64,000 nucleotides of DNA from Lewinellaceae bacterium (GCA_016713985.1 JADJOD010000024.1:1-64000); one strand, 5' to 3'. Numbered from the stretch's first letter, positions 18,274 to 27,622 are shown. Program-made: numbers and translations. The notes: generated from the sequence alone by a model not told the origin.

Positions 18274-18335
18274 TCAATCATGATACTCCTCCCGTCAATC
18301 CTTTCGCCCTCCGGCGCCAAAACGAAACGCAAAAA

Positions 18336-19154
18336 ATGAACGACGTAAGAAAAACCATCGAATCAGCCTGGGAAGACCGCACCATGCTGTCAAACTGGGA
18401 GGTAAAAAAAGCGATACGTGAAGTTTTGGCCGCGCTCGACGCGGGTGAAATACGCGTGGCCGAGCCGCAGGCCGACGGGACCTGGACGACCCACGAGTGG
18501 ATCAAAAAAGCCGTTTTATTGTACTTCCCCATCCAGGAAATGCAAACCATAGAAGTCGGCCCTTTTGAATACCACGACAAAATACCGCTCAAAACGGGTT
18601 TTGCAGAAAAAGGCGTGCGAGTGGTGCCGCAGGCGCTGGCGCGATACGGTTCTTTTATTGAAAAAGGCGCTATCCTGATGCCTTCCTACGTTAATATCGG
18701 CGCCTGGGTGGGCGGCGGCACCATGGTGGATACCTGGGCCACCGTCGGTTCCTGCGCACAGATCGGCCGCAACGTGCATCTCGCCGGAGGTGTGGGCATC
18801 GGAGGTGTGCTGGAACCGCCGCAGGCAACTCCCACCATCATTGAAGACGAATGTTTTGTCGGCTCGCGCTGTATTGTGGTGGAGGGGGTGCATGTGGAAC
18901 GGGAAGCCGTGCTCGGCGCCAACGTGGTGCTTACTAAAAGCACCCACATTATCGACGTAACAGATTCGGAACCAGTAATTTATAAAGGCAGGGTACCGGC
19001 GCGGTCGGTGGTGATTCCAGGCACGTATACCCGGCAGTTCCCGGCGGGTGAGTACCAGGTGGCCTGCGCCCTGATTATCGGCAGCCGACAGGAAAGCACC
19101 GACAAAAAAGTTTCCCTCAACGAAGCCCTGCGGGAATACCAGTTGGCCGTATAA
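18336..19154 (+). CDS. dapD: 2,3,4,5-tetrahydropyridine-2,6-dicarboxylate N-succinyltransferase
   Basis: DapD is the acyltransferase of the succinylase route to diaminopimelate and lysine. The 272-residue protein has the N-terminal helical domain and a left-handed beta-helix with hexapeptide repeats (IGAWVGGGTMVDTWATVGSC, then IGRNVHLAGGVGIGGVLEPP), which matches DapD residue by residue in the active-site loop. The start MNDVRKTIESAWEDR fits the family; a longer frame upstream overlaps the MlaE gene and is spurious. Confidence 0.97.
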   Translation: MNDVRKTIESAWEDRTMLSNWEVKKAIREVLAALDAGEIRVAEPQADGTWTTHEWIKKAVLLYFPIQEMQTIEVGPFEYHDKIPLKTGFAEKGVRVVPQALARYGSFIEKGAILMPSYVNIGAWVGGGTMVDTWATVGSCAQIGRNVHLAGGVGIGGVLEPPQATPTIIEDECFVGSRCIVVEGVHVEREAVLGANVVLTKSTHIIDVTDSEPVIYKGRVPARSVVIPGTYTRQFPAGEYQVACALIIGSRQESTDKKVSLNEALREYQLAV

Positions 19155-19182
19155 AGACCTTGTAGTCAAACCGGTTTTGACC

Positions 19183-19919
19183 ATGCAAAAAACGATCGAG
19201 ATCACCACCACGCAAAACGTTACCATCGAGTACGAACTGGCGCTGCTGCGCGAGCGGGTGCTGGCCTGGCTGCTGGATATTGTACTTGTTGGCCTGGGCT
19301 ATATTTTGTTGTTTGTACTGCTGCTCCAGTTTTTTGTCCGTAATGCGGACCCCACGATTTTTTTTCTCCTGCTGCCGATTCTGTGTTATTTTCTCTACAA
19401 TATTTTTTTTGAAATCTGGAACGTCGGGCAAACGCCGGGCAAAAAAGCCATGAACATCAAGGTGGCGCGGCTCGACGGGAAAGACCCCGAGTGGAGCGAT
19501 GTGGTATTGCGGGCCTTGCTGCAACTGGTCGACTGGATGTTTTCCGCCGGGGTGGTGGGGGCGCTGCTCATCAAAACAACGGCAAAAAGCCAGCGTTTCG
19601 GCGATATGGCGGCCAATACCACGGTGATCAAACTTTACGGCTCCCGGTTCATGTTCCGGCTGGAGGACATTCTCAATATTTCGTCCCTGGAACGTTATCA
19701 ACCCGTTTTTCCCCAGGTGCGCAACCTGAGTGAAAAAGATATGATTTTTATCAAAAGGTGCTGAATCGCTACCAGGAGTTTCCGAATGCCGCCCACGACG
19801 AAGTGGTCGATGCGCTGGTGCTGCACCTGCTTCCATTGATCGGGCTCGAAAAACGCCCGGTCAACGACATCGAATTTCTGAAAACCCTGCTCCGCGATTA
19901 TATCGTGCTGACGCGGTAG
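19183..19919 (+). CDS. RDD family membrane protein, one frameshift
   Basis: The RDD domain is seen as RERVLAWLLDIVLVGLGYIL (the R...D pattern) and WNVGQTPGKKAMNIKVARLDG, with three membrane helices up to about residue 140. The cytoplasmic tail should continue with LNRYQEFPNAAHDEVVDALV and end VLTR, as in Bacteroidota relatives. This part lies in the next frame: a missing A in 19753-19756 brings a premature stop at 19764. I therefore extend the gene to 19919. Transport or scaffolding roles have been suggested for RDD proteins; none can be specified. Confidence 0.82.
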
Positions 19920-19923
19920 GCTG

Positions 19924-21033
19924 CTATTTGATCACCAACCCCCCGTACTGTAGTTTGGCGTTGATCTGCCCTTTGGCATTGGCATCGCCGACGTAACCTT
20001 CCATACTTTTCGATTTGCCGGAGTCGTTCGAGTGCCTGACCATGGCGCCGGTGGGTGTTTTTAAATCGGCGTGCTGGCTTTGCAGGTTGAAGCGGTAGGG
20101 CAGGCTGCGTTCGGTGGACACCTGTACGTCGGTGTATTTGCCGACCACATTCACTTCCGTAAAGTTGCGGTCCACGGATTCGATTTTTAAACTGCCGTAG
20201 CTGAGGTCCGTGTCGGCCGTGACGGTCAGGTTGGCTAATTTGACGTCGGTGTATTGGGCGGTCACGTAGGCGGAGCCGGCATTTTTGACCCGCAGGTTGG
20301 CGTATTTGGTTTGCAAACGAAGTTCATTTACGGTGCCCAACTCAAAATCGTCGTATTTGGAAGTAAGCCGGAGGGTATGAATGTGGTCGCTTTTTAACTC
20401 GGAATATTTTGTATCCAATTGAACCTCTTCGGCATCGGTGACGGTGAGTTCGCCGTAACTGACCTGGCCGTAGAGGTGGTTGACCTTGGTGATGTATGCT
20501 TTCCCGTAGCCGAGGTTGAGGTCGGCGTCACCTCCGATCACTTCCGTGCGCAGGTCGCCGTATTTGATCTCGGCGGTGAGTTTTCCGTTGAGTTTTGATA
20601 CATAGGAATTGCCGTAGCGGTTTTTCAGGTCGAGGTGGTTGCCGACGGGCATCGAGATCTCGTAATTGATCTTGAAGTCGCAACTTTTGCCTTCCGGCCA
20701 CCAGCCGTTGCTTTGTTCGATCATCGTTTCGGCTTTCACGTAGCCGGCTGCATTGGCGAAATTAACCTTGATGCGGTCAAAAATCTTGTCGGCTTCCCGC
20801 TGGCTGCCGGCATTGACGACGATGGTGATGTCGATTTTGACCGAGTTGTTTTGCCAGGTTTTTACGTTCACAGCGCCGTACTTGTTGTACAAAGCCGTCA
20901 TACCGTCGGCGGTGGTGCCGAATTCACGGTTGATATTGCGGGTAAACTCCTGCTTGGGGCCGTTGTCGGCGCGGAGTGTTGAAATCCCTCCGGCTACCAA
21001 ACACAAGAGAAATATGGTGCGCAGATTAAGCAT
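19924..21033 (-). CDS. secreted DUF4097-like adhesin/beta-helix protein
   Basis: A signal peptide (MLNLRTIFLLCLVAGGISTL) leads a 369-residue repetitive beta-rich protein. Repeats of a Y(G/S/T)-containing strand recur every 18-22 residues (KYGDLRTEV, GYGKAYITK, SYGELTVTD, KYSELKSDH, KYDDFELGT, KYANLRVKN), as in DUF4097/putative adhesin beta-helices. It is the last gene of a sigma factor/anti-sigma operon and so a likely envelope-stress output. An in-frame codon at 21063 would overlap the anti-sigma gene; the signal peptide supports 21033. Confidence 0.75.
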   Translation of the reverse strand: MLNLRTIFLLCLVAGGISTLRADNGPKQEFTRNINREFGTTADGMTALYNKYGAVNVKTWQNNSVKIDITIVVNAGSQREADKIFDRIKVNFANAAGYVKAETMIEQSNGWWPEGKSCDFKINYEISMPVGNHLDLKNRYGNSYVSKLNGKLTAEIKYGDLRTEVIGGDADLNLGYGKAYITKVNHLYGQVSYGELTVTDAEEVQLDTKYSELKSDHIHTLRLTSKYDDFELGTVNELRLQTKYANLRVKNAGSAYVTAQYTDVKLANLTVTADTDLSYGSLKIESVDRNFTEVNVVGKYTDVQVSTERSLPYRFNLQSQHADLKTPTGAMVRHSNDSGKSKSMEGYVGDANAKGQINAKLQYGGLVIK

Positions 21034-21043
21034 GGCTGAAAAT

Positions 21044-21838
21044 TCAAATATTTTTGATAACATGGTTCTGTTCGCTGTTTTTTACGTCCGTTTTTGTGGG
21101 TTCGAGGCGGTCGAGCACCCGTTCCAGGATCGCCGCTTTGGCTTTATAATTTTCGATCATGGCGCGCACGACCTGTTCCCTGTTCCCGGCAGGCACGTCG
21201 GCCAGTTCTTTTTGCAATTCCGTCATGACGCCGTCTAATTGTTCCATGTCTTCGTGCACTTCAGCCGGCTGACTGCCGGAGAAAGAGGCCAGTTTTTGTT
21301 GTTTGCCGGCGATGTCCCGCTGGTAATAGGTTTCCAGTTCGGCGTATTCGTTGGATACGTCGCTCATAGCCATCGCGGGTGCTTCATCCAAACGTGCATA
21401 CCAGATACCTGCGGTAACGCCGGCCAGGAGCAGGGCGATGGAAGCGGCGATGCGGAGCAGTGAATGCCGCCAGTTCATGTGAACGACGACGGTTTTTGAA
21501 CTCGGAATATTCCGGGTCACGTTGGCCCAGACTTTCAGGTCGGGCACCTCGCTGTCCAGCGCTTCCCGGTTTTCACGGATAAATTGTTCGAGCGGATCGG
21601 GGGTAGTGTGCACGTATCCGTCCAGAAATTGCTCGATCTCCCGCCATACTTTCCCCGAAGGCATTTCCGTATCCAGCAGGATGCGGTTGTGCAACAGCGC
21701 CGTTTCAAGGCCGTCGGCGGTCGGAAGCCTGTCAAGTACCTTTTCCAGGCCGTGCCAGTGGTGCGCTCCCGGCGTCGCCGCGTCGAAAGCGTGGCGGTGT
21801 TCCCGGATAAAAGTTTCTATCGATGATGACCTGTTCAT
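21044..21838 (-). CDS. single-pass membrane anti-sigma-like protein
   Basis: The 264-residue protein has a soluble N-terminal part with two related segments (residues 5-20 and about 80-95, FIREHRHAFDAATPG and FIRENREALDSEVPDLKVW), one membrane helix (LLRIAASIALLLAGVTAGIW) and a coiled-coil C-terminal part. Topology and position right after an ECF sigma factor gene make it a probable anti-sigma factor. The two N-terminal segments look like an internal duplication of a sigma-binding unit; that reading is inference. Confidence 0.7.
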   Translation of the reverse strand: MNRSSSIETFIREHRHAFDAATPGAHHWHGLEKVLDRLPTADGLETALLHNRILLDTEMPSGKVWREIEQFLDGYVHTTPDPLEQFIRENREALDSEVPDLKVWANVTRNIPSSKTVVVHMNWRHSLLRIAASIALLLAGVTAGIWYARLDEAPAMAMSDVSNEYAELETYYQRDIAGKQQKLASFSGSQPAEVHEDMEQLDGVMTELQKELADVPAGNREQVVRAMIENYKAKAAILERVLDRLEPTKTDVKNSEQNHVIKNI

Positions 21839-21928
21839 TGTTGTGTACCGATGTTTTGAGTAGTTTGACCTGGAGTGGCAAGCGGATTAAAAAGTATAGT
21901 TTGTGTCATGTTCGGGCGGAGCCCCTGC

Positions 21929-22492
21929 TTATTTTCCATTGTCGGTCAACACTTCCCGCAATTTGGCCTTTGCCCGGCTGTATTGCGATTTGGAAGTGGC
22001 TTCCGTGATACCCAGTACCTGTGCGATCTCCTCGTGGTCGTAACCTTCAACGGCGTAAAGGCTGAACACCACCCGGTACCCGTCGGGCAAACCGGCGATT
22101 GCGCGGTTTATTTTTTCAACATTAAAAGCCGGCTCGGCTTCCTGCACCTGTTCCTCGGCGCGGTCGTTGTACGACGTCAGCTCCGAGAAGCTCAGGCGGC
22201 GGCTTTTCAGGAAGTTGATACATTTGTTGACCGTGATGCGCTTTATCCAGGCGCCGATACTGCTTTCATAGCGGAAGGTGTCCAGTTTGCTGAAGACTTC
22301 GATAAAAATGCTTTGTAGTATGTCTTCAGCATCATGGCTATTTTGCACCATACGTAATGCCGTATTGTACATCGCCCGGGAATACAGGCGGTACAGTTCA
22401 AACTGGGCATCACGGCGTCCGTCCCGGCAGCGCTCTATCAGGTCGCGGTGCGTTTGTGTGGCGTCCATTTCGTTATTTGAATGTATTGACAT
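21929..22492 (-). CDS. ECF-type RNA polymerase sigma factor
   Basis: The 187-residue protein has region 2 (ALRMVQNSHDAEDILQSIFI) and region 4 (LPDGYRVVFSLYAVEGYDHE, then EEIAQVLGITEATSKSQYSR). It directs transcription of a small regulon and heads a three-gene operon with the membrane anti-sigma-like gene and the secreted adhesin-like gene. The N-terminus could also start at the inner ATG at 22468. No autoregulatory promoter motif could be picked out by eye. Confidence 0.92.
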   Translation of the reverse strand: MSIHSNNEMDATQTHRDLIERCRDGRRDAQFELYRLYSRAMYNTALRMVQNSHDAEDILQSIFIEVFSKLDTFRYESSIGAWIKRITVNKCINFLKSRRLSFSELTSYNDRAEEQVQEAEPAFNVEKINRAIAGLPDGYRVVFSLYAVEGYDHEEIAQVLGITEATSKSQYSRAKAKLREVLTDNGK

Positions 22493-22695
22493 CGTTTTTG
22501 ATCTGGGGTTGCATGGATTTTAACATTTGTCGTGTCAAATTTCTGTCATTACAAATGAAATTCCATGTACTTAATGACGAAATGGCCCGAATGACAAAAA
22601 AGTGCGCCCGTTTTCGCCAAGGCTTTGGCGGGTAAAAATGACTTTAATGTCGTTAATGACAAAACTTCCTCGTTTTTTTGCCAAAAAATAGATCC

Positions 22696-23842
22696 ATGCA
22701 AATTCGAATACCGTTACTCTCCGCCCTCTTATTGTTGTTGCCGGCCTTCCTTACGGCGCAAATTGAAGACGCCGAAGGCATTTTCCGCGAACTGCGCGCC
22801 CTCGACGGCACCTGGTTTATGCCCACCGACCGCGGCGACCGCCTCGAATCCTGGAAAATCGTGGACGACAGCACCATGACCGGCCGCGATTTTCGCATCA
22901 AACCCGAAAACGGCGACACCGTCACCTTAGAAACCATGCGCCTCGAACTGCGCAATGAAAATATCGACTATCTCGTGATCGTGCGCGGCCAAAACCAGAA
23001 CAAACCCATCGCATTCCGCCTCACGGAAGCCGATTACGACGGCTATGTGTTTGAAAATCCGCAACACGACGACCCGAAAAAAGATCCGTTACGTACTACT
23101 CGGCAACCGCGAGTTGCAGGTAACCACCGAGGGCAAACGCAACGGCCGCGATGTGAAACAGGAATACGTGTTTGAACGCGAATTCACCCCCGGCTCGGTC
23201 GAATTTCGCCTGCGTGGCGGACTGAATGCCAGTTCTTTCCGCAAAACGGGCTATTTCCCCAAGGATTCGCCGGAAGATGAACCCACTTTTGCCTGGCGGC
23301 CGGGTTGGGAACTGGGCGCCCAGGCAGCGTTTCACGGGCGCGGCGGTTTTGTCACGATCAATTGCGAGGTTGGCCTCACCAATAAATTTGTACATGCCAA
23401 ATCGGCATTTACGGTGATCGACGACACCATCACTTCCTACAAACGCGACGGCACTTACAGCACTATGTGGCTCCACGTGGCGGCAGTCCCCGAAATTTCT
23501 TTTAAACGCGACGGCCGTTTTACCGTCGTGGTGGGCCCCTATCTCGGCGTATTAATCGGTAGCCGGATGAAAGGTACACTCGAACCCGCCGGAGAAAACA
23601 AGTTGTTCAAAGCCAACAACGATTTTAAAAAGACCGACATCGGACTGATCGCCGGGTTCCAGTACAAACTAAATTTCGGCAAAAAGGACATCGGCGGCAA
23701 ACTCGGCCTGCGGACCCAGATCGGCCTGTCCGACCTCGACAACCTGTACACCCGCGGAAGCAGCAGCGCCGCGCTCGGCAACGGCCGTATCTCGCTGCTC
23801 AGCGCGTCGTTACACTACAGTTTTGACCTGTTAAAATTGTGA
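22696..23842 (+). CDS. exported DUF6265-like domain fused to an outer-membrane barrel, one frameshift
   Basis: After a signal peptide (MQIRIPLLSALLLLLPAFLT) comes a lipocalin-like DUF6265 domain (RALDGTWFMPTDRGDRLESW, then RLTEADYDGYVFENPQHDDP). A C-terminal porT-like barrel follows (RLRGGLNASSFRKTGYF to LHYSFDLLKL). The frame breaks at the A-run 23077-23082; five A instead of six joins NPQHDDPKKIRYVLLGNREL. A TTG codon at 22678 is an alternative start; ATG 22696 gives the better signal peptide. Ligand or function unknown. Confidence 0.7.
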
Positions 23843-23847
23843 AATAA

Positions 23848-23928
23848 AGTCATAAGTCATAAGTCATGAGTCATAAGTCATAAGTCATGAGTCGCGCTCT
23901 CCCGACTTATGACTCATGACTTATGACT
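23848..23928. repeat. AGTCATA/AGTCATG tandem repeat with inverted partner
   Basis: Six seven-base units and a half (23848-23893) are followed after a 10-base spacer by the reverse-complement words (23904-23928). The 25 bases at 23904-23928 match 23855-23879 perfectly in inverted orientation. It ends ten bases before the rnhA start. Confidence 0.92.
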
Positions 23929-23938
23929 AATACAAACT

Positions 23939-24568
23939 ATGGCAAAACAAAAATTCTACGTAGTCTGGGAAGGCCATACGCCGGGCATTTATACGTCCTG
24001 GGACGCTGCCAAGCGGCAGGTGGACGGCTATGCCCAGGCGAAATACAAAAGTTTTGAAAGCCGGGCGGAAGCGGAAAAAGCCTTTAAGGGAAATTACTGG
24101 GCCTTTGTAAAAAAAGAAGCCCCGGCGGCAAAAACGGCCGGAAAAATCGCTCGTTTGAATATCATCCGGGACAGCCTTGCCGTGGACGCAGCGTGCAGCG
24201 GCAACCCCGGCGATATGGAATACCAGGGGGTGTACACCGCTGACGGGAGGAAACTGTTTCACATGGGCCCCCTGCCGGACGGCACCAACAACATCGGCGA
24301 ATTTTTAGCCATCGTGCATGCCCTGGCTTTGCTCAAACAGCAGGGGAAGCCCGCCATGCCCATCTATTCGGATTCCAAAACCGCCCAGGGATGGGTGAAA
24401 AAAGGAAAGTGTAACACAAAACTCGATCACACAGGCCGCAACGACCCCATTTTCGAACTCATCGACCGGGCTGAAAAATGGCTGGCGGTGAATAAAATAA
24501 CCAATCCCATCCTCAAATGGGAAACGGAAGACTGGGGCGAAATACCGGCGGATTTTGGCAGAAAATAA
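23939..24568 (+). CDS. rnhA: ribonuclease H with N-terminal viroplasmin (hybrid-binding) domain
   Basis: The enzyme degrades RNA in RNA-DNA hybrids. Residues 1-45 are the caulimovirus-viroplasmin/HBD domain (KFYVVWEGHTPGIYTSWDAA). The RNase H fold follows with acidic residues in SLAVDAACSGNPG, NNIGEFLAIVHAL, IYSDSKTAQGW and a late acidic WETEDWG. The domain order is that of Bacteroidota type 1 RNase HI with an N-terminal extension. Its leader consists of the AGTCATA inverted repeat. Confidence 0.9.
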   Translation: MAKQKFYVVWEGHTPGIYTSWDAAKRQVDGYAQAKYKSFESRAEAEKAFKGNYWAFVKKEAPAAKTAGKIARLNIIRDSLAVDAACSGNPGDMEYQGVYTADGRKLFHMGPLPDGTNNIGEFLAIVHALALLKQQGKPAMPIYSDSKTAQGWVKKGKCNTKLDHTGRNDPIFELIDRAEKWLAVNKITNPILKWETEDWGEIPADFGRK

Positions 24569-24573
24569 AAAAA

Positions 24574-24599
24574 CCGCCGCACTGCGTTCAGTGCGGCGG
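24574..24599 (+). terminator. strong GC hairpin after rnhA
   Basis: A perfect 11-base stem CCGCCGCACTG/CAGTGCGGCGG around CGTT lies six bases after the rnhA stop. The A-run on the left would act as the T-run for the opposite strand; the right side has only AACAGCAATTG. Confidence 0.7.
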
Positions 24600-24717
24600 A
24601 ACAGCAATTGTTGCTCTGTTGATTCCGCTTAAATTTTATTTTAAAACAGCCGGGGTACGTGTGTGAGTCTTTCGCTTTCCTTTTTCATTTGGTTTACACG
24701 ACCCCGGCCGGGTGTTT

Positions 24718-25149
24718 TTATTGTTTTTTGTCCGCCACCAATGAATCGCTGCTTTCATAAACCGACCGGTCAAATTCGATAAAATGCCGGCTCCGGTTAT
24801 CCAGCAAACCTTTGTTGGCCAGCGCTTCGTCCATCGTTCCGGGGCGCAGCAGTTTCAGGTGCCCTTTTTCGAGAATCACCATTTTGGCGCCGCTTTCTAT
24901 GGTCAGGGAGTTGATTTCAATGGAGTGGTTGATCGAGGGGTAAGAAAACGTGGTGGTGGACGTATTCGGGATCACAACGTCGTGGAAGGCATCGGGTACC
25001 CGTTGCAGGGACCAGTTGGAAGCGAGGTTCCAGTCGATGGGGCGTCCGGGTGTGCCACCTACCCAGGTGTTTTGTAACTGTGCGTTCGTGTCGATCGAAT
25101 AAAAAATTCCAATCAGGATAAGTCCGGTTATTTCAAGCAGTTTTTTCAT
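24718..25149 (-). CDS. hypothetical secreted protein
   Basis: A signal peptide (MKKLLEITGLILIGIFYSID) leads a 143-residue protein. It contains WNLASNWSLQRVPDAFHDVV and IEINSLTIESGAKMVI, the NWS..VP..FHDVVIP pattern often found at the start of beta-helical surface proteins in Bacteroidota. The protein ends soon after one such unit without a sorting domain, so it may be a short stand-alone version or a remnant. Function unknown. Confidence 0.6.
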   Translation of the reverse strand: MKKLLEITGLILIGIFYSIDTNAQLQNTWVGGTPGRPIDWNLASNWSLQRVPDAFHDVVIPNTSTTTFSYPSINHSIEINSLTIESGAKMVILEKGHLKLLRPGTMDEALANKGLLDNRSRHFIEFDRSVYESSDSLVADKKQ

Positions 25150-25278
25150 GGTACTGGATTTTACAAGTAGAAATAGGTTTCGTATTGGTTTTTCAGGTTA
25201 GTCGGCACGTGTCGTTTGTATCTCAACGGGAGAACCCTGTTTTTTTATTTTTTTTTCAGATGCAGGGGAAATGACACG

Positions 25279-25659
25279 TTACCTGGGCATTCTGAAGTCG
25301 ATGTGGAGTGTGCTGCCGGAAGCCACGGGTTTGCCGTTGAGCATGGCCGGCGCCCATTTGGGCATATTTTTTACCAGCCGCAGGGCCTCTTCATCACAAC
25401 CGTTGCCGATTCCGCGGCGGATTTGTGCGTTGCAGATCACCCCTGCGGTATCGATGGTGAACGTGACCACCACCACTCCCTCCACGTGGCGGAAGGCCGC
25501 GTCTTCAGGGTATCGGATATTTTGGGAAATGTAATTGCCGAGTTTTATGGCGCCGCCGGTAAAATAAGCATCCGTTACTTCGGGGCCGGGGTTGTCGCTT
25601 ATCACCTGGGCATTCATTTGCTGGAAAAGGAGTGCAAAAAACAAAAGGGCAGTTTTCAT
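25279..25659 (-). CDS. TonB C-terminal-like secreted protein
   Basis: The signal peptide MKTALLFFALLFQQMNAQ is followed by a 105-residue domain with YPEDAAFRHVEGVVVVTFTI and GCDEEALRLVKNMPKWAPAM. This is the TonB/energy-transducer C-terminal fold pattern (YP..A...G.V.V.F.I). It lacks the membrane helix and proline-rich linker of a true TonB, so it is a free periplasmic TonB-like domain. Role unknown. Confidence 0.78.
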   Translation of the reverse strand: MKTALLFFALLFQQMNAQVISDNPGPEVTDAYFTGGAIKLGNYISQNIRYPEDAAFRHVEGVVVVTFTIDTAGVICNAQIRRGIGNGCDEEALRLVKNMPKWAPAMLNGKPVASGSTLHIDFRMPR

Positions 25660-25805
25660 TGGTTTTATTTTTAAGTACGCTTGCTGATACAAACATAGGG
25701 GCTGTCCCCCGGCCTCCGCCAGTCCAAAGTAGTGAAAGCGCCTTCCGGAATAAGTCAGCCGGGAAAAAACGGCAGTGAATCTGCAATCCTTCCTATCTTG
25801 GACGC

Positions 25806-26822
25806 ATGGAAGGGAAATACCACATCCTGTACGTAGACGACGAGGCGGATAACCTCGCGGTTTTTAAAGGTTTTTTTAAAAAACACTACGTCATTTCAAC
25901 GGCACTCAGCGCCGAAGAAGCCATACAAATTCTTGAAAACGAGCAGGTTGACCTCGTCGTCAGCGACCAGCGTATGCCTCGCATGACGGGTGTGGAAATG
26001 TTCGAACGGATTCGCAAACGGTACCCGGATATCATTCGTATCATCCTGACGGGTTACAGCGACCTGCAAGCGGTCATCGACGCGATCAACAAAGGCAAGG
26101 TGTATCATTATCTTGCAAAACCCTGGAACCCCGAAGAGTTGAAGATCATACTCGACAACTCGCTCGAATCCTATACGTTGAAACAACTGAGCCGCCGCCT
26201 GGTGGAAGAAAACGCCGAACTGTCGCTCGCCGCCGAACGCCGGGAAAAAGCCAATATTCTTTCCCAATTCGAGTTGTTAAAAAGCCAGATCAACCCCCAT
26301 TTTTTGTTCAACAGCATGAACATCCTGGCGGCACTTATCCCCGAAGACCCCGCAAAAGCGGTGGAGTTTACCACCCGTTTTTCAAAAGTGTACCGGCGTT
26401 TGCTGGAATTGCGCGAACAACCGCTTGTCACGCTGGAGCAGGAAACAGAATTTGTGGATTCCTACCTGTTTTTGCAAAAAATGCGCTTTTCGGAAAGTTT
26501 GCAGATCGATATCGATATCCCGCAGGAAGTGCTGCGGCAATATTGCCTGCCACCTTTTACCCTGCAAATCCTGGTGGAAAACGCGATCAAACACAACGTG
26601 GTGGCCGCCGAACAACCCCTCCGGATCCGGATCGCGTGGCTGCCCGGCGGAAAACTCGAAGTGGGCAATAACCTCCAGTTGCGCGGAACACCGGTGCCCT
26701 CCACCGGCCTTGGCCTCAATATCCTCAAATCGCGTTTTGAACTGATTTCTCACGAACCGGTCGAATTTATACAAACAGACGGGCAATACATCGTCCGTGT
26801 GCCGCTTATTGAAGAAGGATAA
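25806..26822 (+). CDS. hybrid receiver plus LytS-type histidine kinase
   Basis: Residues 1-120 form a response-regulator receiver domain with D54 (VVSDQRMPRMTG) and the K of LAKPWN. A helix links to a His_kinase (LytS/YehU) domain with H165 (QINPHFLFNSM) and an ATPase part (QILVENAIKHN, STGLGLNILKSRF). There is no membrane or sensor domain, so it should be a soluble kinase whose input comes through its own receiver. The LytTR response regulator gene follows after 40 bases and is its likely partner. A TATCTTGG -7-like box lies just before the ATG. Confidence 0.88.
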   Translation: MEGKYHILYVDDEADNLAVFKGFFKKHYVISTALSAEEAIQILENEQVDLVVSDQRMPRMTGVEMFERIRKRYPDIIRIILTGYSDLQAVIDAINKGKVYHYLAKPWNPEELKIILDNSLESYTLKQLSRRLVEENAELSLAAERREKANILSQFELLKSQINPHFLFNSMNILAALIPEDPAKAVEFTTRFSKVYRRLLELREQPLVTLEQETEFVDSYLFLQKMRFSESLQIDIDIPQEVLRQYCLPPFTLQILVENAIKHNVVAAEQPLRIRIAWLPGGKLEVGNNLQLRGTPVPSTGLGLNILKSRFELISHEPVEFIQTDGQYIVRVPLIEEG

Positions 26823-26862
26823 TAATCGTGGGTGCCTCGCGCCCCATTGAAAATTGAAAAAA

Positions 26863-27618
26863 ATGCGTGCAATTATTGTTGAAGATGAAAAACACGCGCG
26901 GGATAACTTAGAAAAACTCCTGCGCGAACTTGATCCCGAACTCGAAATCCAGGAAAAATTAGACTCTGTACGAGGAGCCGTCGCCTGGTTGAAAGCCAAC
27001 CGGACAGACCTGATTTTTCTCGACATACACCTGGCCGACGACCTGAGTTTCAAGATATTCGAACAGGTGGAGGTGAACACGCCGGTTATTTTTACCACGG
27101 CATACGACCAGTACGCGTTGCGCGCTTTCAAGGTGAACAGCATCGACTACCTGCTCAAACCCATCGACCGGGAGGAACTGGCCAGAAGTCTGGAAAAATA
27201 CCGCTTAGTGCAACCGGCGAAAAGGGAACCCGATTTTGCCCGGCTGCTCGACGCGCTGCGCCAGCCGCCGAAACGCGACTACCAGCAACGGTTCCTCGTG
27301 ACGCGCCGGGAAAAAATCCTGAGTGTAAAAACGGAAGACATCGCGTATTTCGAAGGCGAGGACCGCTATGTGTACCTGATCAAAAACGACGGCAACCGCT
27401 TTATTGTCGAGTACAAACTCTCCGACCTGGAGGAACTGCTCGATCCGGCGCTGTTTTTCCGGCTCAACCGGAGTTTTATCGCACATTTCGACGCCATTGA
27501 AAAAATAACGGTGCTTTCCAAAAGCCGGGTAAAAGTTGACCTGAAACCGAATGCGCCGAGGGAAGTGATCGTCAGCACGGAAAATACCCGCGATTTTAAA
27601 GCCTGGCTCAACCGGTGA
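26863..27618 (+). CDS. LytTR-family response regulator
   Basis: The receiver domain starts MRAIIVEDEKHARDNLEKLL with phospho-acceptor D54 (LIFLDIHL). The LytTR DNA-binding domain begins near residue 145 (QRFLVTRREKILSVKTEDIA) and ends RDFKAWLNR. It pairs with the receiver-kinase just upstream. A TTG codon nine bases earlier is an alternative start; the ATG at 26863 fits the family. Confidence 0.93.
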   Translation: MRAIIVEDEKHARDNLEKLLRELDPELEIQEKLDSVRGAVAWLKANRTDLIFLDIHLADDLSFKIFEQVEVNTPVIFTTAYDQYALRAFKVNSIDYLLKPIDREELARSLEKYRLVQPAKREPDFARLLDALRQPPKRDYQQRFLVTRREKILSVKTEDIAYFEGEDRYVYLIKNDGNRFIVEYKLSDLEELLDPALFFRLNRSFIAHFDAIEKITVLSKSRVKVDLKPNAPREVIVSTENTRDFKAWLNR

Positions 27619-27622
27619 ATCC

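Noticed and set aside
17952..18335. Extended frame ahead of dapD
   Set aside because: It overlaps the MlaE gene in another frame and has low-complexity, Arg/His-rich composition; DapD starts at 18336.
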